Shown here: positions 1 to 5,268 of the stretch, in pieces | Position numbering within the stretch: position 1 is the first letter of the stretch | Layout: each line of letters opens with the position of its first letter | NCBI GenBank assembly: GCA_026708165.1 | Contig: JAPOVO010000424.1 | Span: forward strand, 1-5,463 | Length of the DNA stretch: 5,463 nucleotides | Reading direction: 5' to 3' | Source of the DNA: Chloroflexota bacterium | GTDB lineage: Bacteria > Chloroflexota > UBA11872 > VXNJ01 | Program-made: the position numbers and the translations under genes | The notes under the pieces: model-generated | Database searches by the model: none | What the model was told of the DNA's origin: nothing | Seen by the model: the letters and a program-made list of their open reading frames with translations, nothing else

Positions 1-45
1 CCTAAGCGCGCTCACTCCCTCCTCGTAAGCCCGCTGATTGTTCAT
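1..45 (-). CDS. 5' end of an unidentified gene downstream of the methyltransferase (partial)
   Basis: An ATG at 45-43 on the minus strand opens a frame that stays open to the window edge, giving 15 residues (MNNQRAYEEGVSALR). An AAGGGGG Shine-Dalgarno sequence (plus-strand 53-59) lies 7 bases upstream and overlaps the methyltransferase stop codon. The gap from that stop to this ATG is only 13 bases, so the gene is almost certainly co-transcribed and possibly translationally coupled with the methyltransferase. Fifteen residues are too few to name a family. By position it could be the cognate restriction endonuclease or another defence effector, but that is inference from gene order only. Confidence 0.6.
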   Translation of the reverse strand, partial: MNNQRAYEEGVSALR

Positions 46-58
46 GTCGGCACCCCCT

Positions 59-1321
59 TCAGGGCGACCTCCTCAACAGCCTCCCGACTGCGGAACCAGT
101 TCTGACAAGATCCCCTTGGTCCTTGGCGCGCGTATCGACTCGGGAGTCCCGGCACAACCGCGCCAGATTTACGAGGAGCTGGTCAGACAGCCAACGGACT
201 ACGGGGACTGCCACGCCGTCGCCAATCGCCCTGTAGGCGTCGTTGTACCTTGACGGAAGCCAGAAAGAGTCCGGCACTCCCATCAGGCGCGCCGCCTCCC
301 TCGGCGAAAGGAGGCGGGATCTTACGGTCCCTTCGTCAACTGCCAACACAATTTGACGACTTGAGCCGCCTTGGGGCGTTCTCAGACATCCCGCGACGCC
401 ATCGAATCGTACTTCAGCTCTCTGAACACCTTGGCGTATCCTCTTGTAGATGAAGCCCACCGATCGTCCGCGCTCGATAGCGCGTTCGGTTTTCCGCGAA
501 TTCACGTCTGTCATCATTGCCAAGAGACGCTTCGTCTCCTTGGGCTCGTGCCACTGTACGCTCGTGGGATTCCCTTCGATGATGTCCTCGACTGGAGAGA
601 TCGTGGACGAGGGCTCTGGCAGCTTCCACCACCGCCATGAATCTCGTAGCGTTGCCGGGAATCTTGTGTGAGCAGACTTAGCAGCCTTGGTGAACCATGG
701 AGCCTCAGTAACCTCTTCATTTACCAGGAGTGAGCAATCAACACGAGAATCCACAGCGACTACGAATACTCTCGGTCGAGACTGAGGCAGGAACTGGCGA
801 GCGTCGATAACCAGAGGACCGAACTGCATCCCCAAATCGGCAAGGGACTCGCACAATATGGGGAAGTTCTTCCCGTAGAGCATCCCGACCACATTTTCAA
901 TGACAATCAGGGGTGGCCTGTCCCCTTCGTAAAGCGAATCACGCATCAACCTCCAGAATTCCCAGTAGGTCCCGCTGCGCTCCGCTCTCATGCCTTTCCG
1001 CCAGCCCGCTAGGGACAGGTCTTGGCACGGGAACGACGCCCAGGCCATGTCAGCTCCCGCCGGCAGCGAGTCTGTCCTTATGCCTGCCACGTCGCCCAGC
1101 ACAAAGTTCTCTGAACCGAAGTGAGCCTCGTATATTTGCTGTTTCCGGGAATCGATGTCGTTAGCCCACACGCATGACCACGAGGGCTCTAGACCAAGTC
1201 GGACGAGCCCAGCTCCTGCGAAGAAGTCCAAGAACGTCAGCCGCTCAACGTGCGAGTGGTCCGCCGTGCTGGCGTGGTCATGATCGGCGGGTACGCCATT
1301 TGTTGCGTAGGTTGAGGTCAT
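59..1321 (-). CDS. DNA (cytosine-5-)-methyltransferase
   Basis: This 420-residue protein would transfer a methyl group from S-adenosylmethionine to C5 of cytosine in a specific DNA site. The C5-MTase motifs are present in order: motif I FLDFFAGAGLVRLGL (30-44, SAM binding), motif IV FPCQDLSLAG (97-106, catalytic Cys99), motif VI ENV (142-144), motif VIII QSRPRVFVVA (180-189), motif IX around RLLSPREAARLMGVPD (336-351) and motif X AIGDGVAVPVVRWL (365-378). The roughly 145 residues between motifs VIII and IX form the variable target-recognition region. They include a Gly/Ser-rich CLRTPQGGSSRQ segment (312-323). Length and motif order are normal for an intact enzyme. The ATG start is supported by a modest GGGGA (plus 1327-1331) 5 bases upstream. 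The first 25 or so residues are polar and His/Asp-rich and lie outside the core. The gene follows the small HTH-like gene by 81 bases and precedes the gene at the left edge by 13 bases. Target specificity cannot be read from the sequence. Whether it is a type II modification enzyme, a DISARM-like component or an orphan depends on the missing neighbour. Confidence 0.95.
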   Translation of the reverse strand: MTSTYATNGVPADHDHASTADHSHVERLTFLDFFAGAGLVRLGLEPSWSCVWANDIDSRKQQIYEAHFGSENFVLGDVAGIRTDSLPAGADMAWASFPCQDLSLAGWRKGMRAERSGTYWEFWRLMRDSLYEGDRPPLIVIENVVGMLYGKNFPILCESLADLGMQFGPLVIDARQFLPQSRPRVFVVAVDSRVDCSLLVNEEVTEAPWFTKAAKSAHTRFPATLRDSWRWWKLPEPSSTISPVEDIIEGNPTSVQWHEPKETKRLLAMMTDVNSRKTERAIERGRSVGFIYKRIRQGVQRAEVRFDGVAGCLRTPQGGSSRQIVLAVDEGTVRSRLLSPREAARLMGVPDSFWLPSRYNDAYRAIGDGVAVPVVRWLSDQLLVNLARLCRDSRVDTRAKDQGDLVRTGSAVGRLLRRSP

Positions 1322-1402
1322 AGCAGTCCCCAGAGAGTTCGTTGGGTTTGGCGGGTTCGTCCTCGCGGCATATTTCGCATCAACTCCACATACTGCCCTG
1401 GG

Positions 1403-1780
1403 TCATGAGCTCTCAGCGTTGCCAATAGGGGCAAGACCGAGTCGCCAAGCTTCGAACTGATCCTCATCGTGATAGGTGATCAGGACCGCCGGAGCGTCGC
1501 CACGAAGCAACTCGAACTGTTCGATGTACTGACCAACCTGATCTGTGCCTCCGGGACGACTCAACAACCATCGCGACGCGATGTCTGTAAAGTCAACTAC
1601 TTTGCGTCCGTCGATCAAGTCAGTCCGCAGCTGCTTGCGCCTTATCGCGGCATTGACCGCATCGGCGCTCCCGACCATTCGGCGGGCTGACGCCGCATCA
1701 ATCCACCAGCGGCCACTCGGCAGGCCAACTAGGCCGTCAGACGTCGTAATGCAATGCATCAACTCAGTCGGGCTGGACAT
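1403..1780 (-). CDS. Small putative helix-turn-helix/winged DNA-binding protein upstream of the methyltransferase
   Basis: This 125-residue protein belongs to no family I can name. Residues about 27-70 follow the layout of excisionase/MerR-type winged-helix domains. A helix with an Ala/Arg pattern (IDAASARRMVG, 27-37) is followed by a probable recognition helix (SADAVNAAIRRKQL, 38-51). A short wing with ID-GRKVV (56-62) and a closing FTDIASRWL helix (64-72) complete the pattern. The C-terminal third (QFELLRGDAPAVLITYHDEDQFEAWRLGL, in two pieces 88-100 and 101-116) is acidic and of unknown role. The ATG at 1780 has a strong AGGAG (plus 1787-1791) with 6-base spacing; a second ATG seven codons in is less well placed. 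The gene leads the minus-strand cassette and ends 81 bases before the methyltransferase. A controller (C-protein-like) role for the downstream genes is an inference from position and the HTH-like region; classic C proteins are shorter and Xre-type, which this is not. Confidence 0.75.
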   Translation of the reverse strand: MSSPTELMHCITTSDGLVGLPSGRWWIDAASARRMVGSADAVNAAIRRKQLRTDLIDGRKVVDFTDIASRWLLSRPGGTDQVGQYIEQFELLRGDAPAVLITYHDEDQFEAWRLGLAPIGNAESS

Positions 1781-1786
1781 GTGCTT

Positions 1787-1791
1787 CTCCT
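1787..1791 (-). promoter_or_regulatory. Shine-Dalgarno sequence of the small HTH-like gene
   Basis: AGGAG on the minus strand lies 6 bases upstream of the ATG at 1780. It fixes this start in preference to the in-frame ATG seven codons downstream, which lacks a comparable site. Confidence 0.75.
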
Positions 1792-1817
1792 AATCTGCTG
1801 TTGGGCACGACAATTCC

Positions 1818-1835
1818 GTGGGCAATGACTGCCAC
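1818..1835. promoter_or_regulatory. Imperfect inverted repeat in the leader of the cassette, candidate operator
   Basis: GTGGGCA, a 5-base centre and TGCCAC form an 18-bp imperfect palindrome with one bulged G. It lies just downstream of the predicted transcription start of the minus-strand cassette, where an autoregulatory binding site for the HTH-like protein could be. The arms are short, so this may be chance. Confidence 0.25.
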
Positions 1836-1847
1836 AGCCTGCCAAGA

Positions 1848-1876
1848 AAGCTACTGATGCTGTCAAGTCCTGTCAA
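1848..1876 (-). promoter_or_regulatory. Putative sigma-70-type promoter of the HTH-methyltransferase cassette
   Basis: On the minus strand a perfect TTGACA (plus 1871-1876) is followed after exactly 17 bases by TAGCTT (plus 1848-1853), an acceptable -10 hexamer. Transcription would start about 60 bases before the ATG of the HTH-like gene. A second perfect TTGACA (plus 1861-1866) has no good -10 at 17 bases (GGCAGG), so the distal copy is the better candidate. There is no experimental support. Confidence 0.45.
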
Positions 1877-1879
1877 GTC
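1860..1879. repeat. Two tandem copies of a 10-bp unit containing the -35 box
   Basis: CTGTCAAGTC occurs twice back to back (1860-1869 and 1870-1879). Read on the minus strand each copy holds GACTTGACAG with a consensus -35 hexamer. The unit length is close to one DNA turn, which fits either a promoter duplication or a two-site operator. Confidence 0.7.
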
Positions 1880-2001
1880 GTCGGGGCCAAGCCTCGCCAC
1901 TACCACAATGCCGCCCCTGGGCACAATGGCTTGCAAGGCAATACTCGAAAACGACCCACTGAAGGAGTGAGGCCCCCAACTTGGCTCTTGCCGAACGATA
2001 G

Positions 2002-2690
2002 CTAAGCCACGCCCTCAGCCGTACACCGTTCGTCGACTCGACGGAACTGGCGAGCATCCTCGGCGAGCCTCAAGCCACGGTCCACCAAACCCTGAGCAAC
2101 CTGCTCGCCGAAGGCATCGTGGAGAGGGCCAGCCACGGCACCGTGCACCTGGTGTCGAACCAGAGACACCACCTGACGGCCAAGGGCATCGGCGAAGTCG
2201 CCTGGGTAGTCGGTTCCAACACGCTCTCCGTTCCTGTGCGGGCCTACCCATTGTCCAGAGAGTGGCTGACGCTGCTGATCCCCAAGATGGTCGCGATGGG
2301 CAGCATCTACGACTCGCCGCATCGATGTTCCCCGGCATCGATGGGCTCTGGTCCGGGCTGGAGTTCCACCGAAGGGGGCGCTGCGACGCCACCATCGCGC
2401 TACACGACGGCCGCAGCTTCGACATTGTGCGCCAGGGCCTCGCGCTGCGGCGTGGGTCACTCTACGGCCGGTTAGGGCCATAGCCGAGAACGACTACAGC
2501 CGTCGCCCCGGGACCGTTCTCATCCGGGTGCCCAGCGTGTAGGAAGTGAGGCTTTCGACGAGGTTCTGCGACGTCCGAAATATGGACGATTGCTACGTTG
2601 CCGTGGGGTCTAGTGATGCGTTTGAAAGATGGGACATTCGCATCTTTTGTAGCGCCTCGTGGGTGATCGGCAACAGGTTCTTTTCACTGG
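2002..2690 (+). pseudogene. Decayed winged-helix protein gene, 5' part (two frameshifts, one stop, IS-interrupted)
   Basis: Three plus-strand frames join into one protein-like reading. Frame 1 runs from 2002 to about 2310 and begins with a winged HTH: TELASILGEPQATVHQTLSN, then LLAEGIVERASHGTVHLV and a LTAKGIGE wing end. After TAC at 2308-2310 one base is missing and the sense passes to a second frame (LRLAASMFPGIDGLW, GLEFHRRGRCDATIALHDGR, SFDIVRQGLALRRGSLYGRL). A second missing base near 2474 moves it to a third frame (RAIAENDYSRRPGTVLIRVPSV). There TAG at 2540-2542 stops it, probably a former Trp codon, but the frame is then open to 2690, ending in SWVIGNRFFSL where the IS end begins. The layout, with an N-terminal HTH followed by an R-x-D-A-x-I-x-LHDGR core, recalls replication-relaxation-type proteins of actinobacterial mobile elements. 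That family call is tentative. No start codon survives. Confidence 0.7.
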
Positions 2691-2696
2691 TGTCAA

Positions 2697-2742
2697 CGCC
2701 GGGATAGATTTGACCCAGGATCGCCGATTTAGAATTGACCCA
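2697..2742. repeat. Two 21-bp terminal repeats of the IS21-type end
   Basis: Copies at 2697-2717 and 2722-2742 both begin CGCCG and end TTGACCCA, agreeing at 17 of 21 positions, with a 4-base spacer. Multiple subterminal repeats of this kind are the known transposase-binding sites of IS21-family elements, and they support placing the IS end at 2691. Confidence 0.8.
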
Positions 2743-2769
2743 CCCGATCCTGTGACTTGGTGTTGTCGG

Positions 2770-3094
2770 GCTCCTCCAGCGATGGGTTGAGCAGTAAGTT
2801 GAGCTCAGCAGACCGGCCTGTCGTTTTTCCCTGAGCCGGTAGCTCTCGCCGCGGAGGTTGAGCACGTGGCTGTGGTGCAGCAGGCGGTCAAGGATGGCCG
2901 TGGCGATGACGGTGTCGTCGAGCAGTTCTCCACTCCGCGATGCCCTTGTTGGAGGTCAGGATGATACTGCCGCGCTCGTACCTGGCCGAGACCAGGCTGA
3001 AGAAGGCGGTGGCGGCCTCGCGGTCATAGGGCCAGATGCCCAACTCGTCGACGATGAGCACCTTGGGAGCCAAGTAGACTCGCACGCGTCCCAA
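2770..3094 (-). pseudogene. istB: istB remnant, IS21-family transposition ATPase (truncated and frameshifted)
   Basis: IstB is the AAA+ helper ATPase that guides the IstA transposase to its target. The surviving part starts at about RVYLAPKVLIVDELG, containing the Walker B acidic pair. It continues through IWPYDREAATAFFSLVSARY and ERGSIILTSNKGIAEW, the sensor region. After TGG at plus 2930-2932 the reading shifts to another frame, which gives ELLDDTVIATAILDRLLHHS, then HVLNLRGESYRLREKRQAGL, the usual IstB C-terminal sequence. The Walker A region and everything before it are absent. The original stop is lost, so the frame runs on through the IS end. It is therefore broken in three ways: N-terminal deletion, internal frameshift and loss of the stop. 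Confidence 0.85.
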
Positions 3095-3096
3095 CG

Positions 3097-3394
3097 AGAG
3101 CTACTTCCGGTCGCCAGAGCATGAGGACGACCTGACCTCGTTCCCACCACGCTGTTCGTCATTGACACCGAAGACGTCGAGGATACCCACGTGAACACCG
3201 CAGCTCGGATGAGCCGTATGTCGCTGCCCCTCCTTGTGTCATGCATCCCCGTCCCGTCAGACACGGGGATTCTCGGAAATTCATGGCGTCCGCTGTGGGA
3301 CTCGGAGTCTCCGACACTGCCGTTGTCAGGGCTGAGCGCCTACCAGTGGGACAGTCTCTACCATCGGATGCGTCCTCGTCCCGTAGGGGGTTAG
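3097..3394 (+). pseudogene. Gene remnant after the IS, probably the 3' part of the interrupted winged-helix gene
   Basis: Immediately beyond the istB remnant a plus-strand frame reads ELLPVARA, TGA (3122-3124), then GRPDLVPTTLFVIDTEDVED, THVNTAARMSRMSLPLLVSC, and ends SAYQWDSLYHRMRPRPVGG with TAG at 3392-3394. The composition is protein-like, with a hydrophobic strand followed by acidic residues (TTLFVIDTEDVED). The frame has no ribosome-binding site and only a GTG (3191) deep inside, so it is not an independent gene. Its strand and place make it the likely continuation of the decayed gene before the IS, with the TGA replacing a Trp or Arg codon. Shared origin is inferred, not proven. A short further stretch in another frame (SDNATLSALYADVVKAIKAL, about 3393-3452) may belong to the same ruin. 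Confidence 0.5.
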
Positions 3395-3517
3395 CGACAA
3401 TGCGACGCTATCTGCCCTTTATGCAGACGTAGTGAAGGCCATCAAGGCTCTGCAGCCGGTGCCCTGCTCCGCGAAACCCTCGGCCCACGGCAGGCAGACT
3501 CGAGCATTGCCTGCTCT
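3395..3517. other. Spacer between the gene remnant and the RT stop
   Basis: No intact gene is visible. The left part may still hold decayed coding sequence from the remnant before it. The right part contains the hairpin directly after the RT stop codon. Confidence 0.5.
3490..3514 (-). terminator. Hairpin immediately downstream of the RT gene
   Basis: GCAGGCA (3490-3496) and TGCCTGC (3508-3514) form a perfect 7-bp stem with an 11-base loop, starting 3 bases after the RT stop codon. There is no T-tract on the distal side, so it is not a canonical intrinsic terminator. Hairpins without U-tracts are proposed terminators in some actinobacteria, and it could also simply protect the transcript end. 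Confidence 0.4.
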
Positions 3518-5059
3518 TCAGTAGTAGAGCCATCTATTCGAGATAGACTGCTCCACTTCATCCGCAGAGACAACCGGGTCGATGGTGTCCAGCTTGTCCC
3601 GGTCGATCATCTTATTCGCATTGATCGCCGTACGTAAGGGGCTCGACGATATCCAATTGCTGCCCCAAATCTCTGGCGGACGGTCCCTTTGCGCCACCAA
3701 ACGGCACAGCAACTCATCCAAATGCAAATCAGGGAAAAACGGGTAACTGATCCTCTGAAGCCAGACTTGCATGTGGCCGGTATTCGGGATTTGAGCGAAC
3801 TTTCTGTAGATGCGTTCAATTGCGTCCTTTCTCTCGGAATCAGCCTGCAAACAGTCGATCAGTTGACTTAATGTCGCCGCCGCAATCGCCTGGGTTTTCG
3901 GGTTGCGATATGCAATATCAGTAACGATGCTGATCAACGGCAGGGGTGAGTGATCTGTATCGGCCTCCAGAAGGAGCTTGTGGAAGTCTTTTAGAGCTCG
4001 ATTTACGCTTCCAGCATTGGGGTGCTTCAGGCTGTGGTCGTGAATTGTCATCAGGTACCGCTGCAGATCCCCGTGATTGTGTGTGCGGAATGCCCAGTTG
4101 AGCCTGTCTGTCTTTATGGCTGAGCGTATGACCTCACTGCTGACTTGAGTCTTGCTGGGATTCAGTTTCAGTCCTAGATCAATCATTACTTCCGTAAGGC
4201 ATTTGAGAATCCGCTCTCCGTCCTGCGGATTGTTGACGAATATTCGATAATCATCCCGATATCGAAGGATCTGAAAGCCCCGTATCGAACTACTGTCTAT
4301 CTTGTTCGCTAATTCGAGGTCTGCATAGCCGAGCACCATTTCAGCGATGAAGTCCATGAGCACGGATCCCTGGGGTATACCGTTGGTCTGCCCCTGTTGC
4401 ATGTCCAGAATTCGGTTGTCGATGACGTTACCGACAAGACTGTGTTCATCTCGATTTGCTTTAGCTTCTGACTTTGTATGGAGAGCCCATGCGATCGAAT
4501 GCGTGTATATGGCGGCGTAGCAGTCAACAATATCGGTGTGGATAACGAATTCGTAGTCCAAGGCCAACTCAATGGATGTTCGCTCCACACTCGACCACAA
4601 CGCGCTTCTTTGCACGGCTTCATCTTGTTCGTTTGTCGACTCCTGAGCAGGCAGGCTCAGGCATTTGATACCGGCGCGACTCTTGAATTGACTGAAGCGA
4701 TCGCAGATAAGCGACCAATGACACGGCTCGGTCAGAGAATGGACGAGGGCAACATATAACGCCGGATGAACAAGCTCCAGTGGACGCCACGCGTACCTTC
4801 CGTCCTTATTGTGCAGAATCGCATAGTTAACGTTGTCGACCGTGCGCGGATTAGCAGTTCGCAGCGACGAGAGTTGCTGTCCTTCAAGCACCGCCGCACC
4901 GTCGTGGAGGATCTTGCTGAAGTCAAAATATAGGGGCAGTTCGATACTGCAATACGTCTCTTTCTTCAGAAAGAACTCCCGCGCCTCGTCGGCGGATAGC
5001 TCTATGACGGAACGGCCAAGTTCGCCGTCGCTTGCCGGTGCGAAATTGCTGTCTGCCAT
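3518..5059 (-). CDS. Reverse transcriptase, defence-associated 'unknown group' (DRT/Abi-like) type
   Basis: The product (513 residues from ATG 5059; numbering below counts a TTG codon at 5062 as residue 1) is an RNA-directed DNA polymerase. The fingers and palm motifs are in order: YAWRPLELVHPALY (90-103), motif A HTDIVDCY (175-182, metal ligand Asp177), motif B NGIPQGSVLMDFIAE (227-241), motif C RYRDDYRIF (267-275, catalytic Asp270 and Asp271), and motif D LGLKLNPSKTQV (296-307). About 185 residues follow, predicted largely helical, with no recognisable nuclease, protease, maturase X or HNH domain. YRDD in place of YADD, the ...DFIAE extension of motif B and the lack of a retron VTG motif argue against group II intron, retron and DGR enzymes. 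They point to the UG/DRT and Abi RTs, which act in anti-phage defence. The exact class cannot be settled by eye. ATG at 5059 is preferred over the adjacent TTG because AAGGGG (plus 5068-5073) sits 8 bases upstream. All catalytic residues are present, so it is probably active. Confidence 0.9.
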   Translation of the reverse strand: MADSNFAPASDGELGRSVIELSADEAREFFLKKETYCSIELPLYFDFSKILHDGAAVLEGQQLSSLRTANPRTVDNVNYAILHNKDGRYAWRPLELVHPALYVALVHSLTEPCHWSLICDRFSQFKSRAGIKCLSLPAQESTNEQDEAVQRSALWSSVERTSIELALDYEFVIHTDIVDCYAAIYTHSIAWALHTKSEAKANRDEHSLVGNVIDNRILDMQQGQTNGIPQGSVLMDFIAEMVLGYADLELANKIDSSSIRGFQILRYRDDYRIFVNNPQDGERILKCLTEVMIDLGLKLNPSKTQVSSEVIRSAIKTDRLNWAFRTHNHGDLQRYLMTIHDHSLKHPNAGSVNRALKDFHKLLLEADTDHSPLPLISIVTDIAYRNPKTQAIAAATLSQLIDCLQADSERKDAIERIYRKFAQIPNTGHMQVWLQRISYPFFPDLHLDELLCRLVAQRDRPPEIWGSNWISSSPLRTAINANKMIDRDKLDTIDPVVSADEVEQSISNRWLYY

Positions 5060-5079
5060 CAAGTCGGCCCCTTAGTCAT
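5059..5079 (-). CDS. Six-codon leader ORF overlapping the RT start
   Basis: ATG at 5079-5077 encodes MTKGPT and stops with a TGA at 5061-5059 whose final A is the first base of the RT ATG, giving the TGATG overlap typical of translational coupling. A near-perfect Shine-Dalgarno sequence, GGAGG (plus 5087-5091), lies 7 bases upstream, stronger than the AAGGGG available to the RT itself. Ribosomes finishing this ORF could restart on the RT. The ORF is very short, and the alternative is that the region is simply an extended ribosome-loading site. Confidence 0.4.
   Translation of the reverse strand: MTKGPT
5068..5073 (-). promoter_or_regulatory. Shine-Dalgarno sequence of the RT
   Basis: AAGGGG on the minus strand is 8 bases from ATG 5059. 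It lies inside the six-codon leader ORF, so the two translation starts are physically interleaved. Confidence 0.6.
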
Positions 5080-5176
5080 TCACCTTCCTCCAAGGCGCGT
5101 ACTGCGAGCAATCTTACGGGGAGGAGGTCAAGGGTGCGCTTGTGCACGGTATAGTCTCTACTCGGTCGCACGGTGG

Positions 5177-5250
5177 GCTTCAATCGAAGCTCCTCGTGAC
5201 GCCTGAATTCGGCCCTAGGGCGTCAGCGCGTTGGCTTGGTTAGCTTCGAT
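5177..5250. repeat. Nested inverted repeats in the divergent intergenic region
   Basis: Outer arms ATCGAAGCT (5183-5191) and AGCTTCGAT (5242-5250) are perfect 9-bp complements. Inside them TGACGCC (5197-5203) and GGCGTCA (5219-5225) form a perfect 7-bp pair around a 15-base loop. GCTTC/GAAGC (5177-5190, 4-base loop) can form a competing small hairpin with the left outer arm. A perfect 10-bp palindrome GCCCTAGGGC (5212-5221) overlaps the inner right arm. Such an arrangement could be a regulatory site for the divergent genes or a structured RNA. Confidence 0.6.
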
Positions 5251-5268
5251 GATTTGGTGACAGGACGA

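Larger units (their letters stand above)
1781..2001. other. Intergenic region between the methylation cassette and the decayed plus-strand gene
   Basis: About 220 bases hold no credible gene on either strand. The left half carries the promoter, tandem repeat and candidate operator listed separately. The right half (about 1880-2001) ends in a TAG stop at 1999-2001 that closes the frame leading into the winged-helix pseudogene. No start codon with a ribosome-binding site for that gene is visible, so its N-terminus seems lost here. Confidence 0.6.
2691..3094 (-). mobile_element. IS21-family insertion sequence remnant (one end plus 3' part of istB)
   Basis: One end of the element is recognisable at 2691, where TGTCAACGCCG begins; TGT is typical of IS21-family termini. 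It is followed by two copies of a 21-bp repeat of the kind IS21 transposases bind, and then by the C-terminal part of istB on the minus strand. istA, the N-terminal half of istB and the other end are missing. Near 3094 the sequence changes to unrelated plus-strand coding sense. No target-site duplication can be found because the far end was deleted. The element cannot move on its own. Confidence 0.8.

Noticed and set aside
2002..2481. Long minus-strand reading frames opposite the winged-helix pseudogene (2002-2481 and 2015-2425)
   Set aside because: They are rich in Arg, Gly, Ser and Pro as expected of an antisense shadow of GC-rich coding DNA, show no domain, and the opposite strand gives coherent protein sense.
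2858..3124. Plus-strand frame across the istB remnant
   Set aside because: Its translation is the antisense of recognisable IstB sequence up to about 3094; only the tail (ELLPVARA) is taken as real sense, as part of the post-IS remnant.
3247..3268. CCCCGT...ACGGGG hairpin as a terminator
   Set aside because: It has a 6-bp stem with a 10-base loop, no T-tract, and lies in the middle of a protein-like plus-strand frame.
3490..3514. The hairpin after the RT as part of a retron msr-msd or CRISPR-like repeat
   Set aside because: There is a single inverted repeat with no second copy, no retron a1/a2 arrangement, and the RT lacks retron motifs.
4478..4759. Plus-strand frame inside the RT gene
   Set aside because: It is the shadow of the RT core, whose motifs A to the N-terminal region are encoded here on the other strand.
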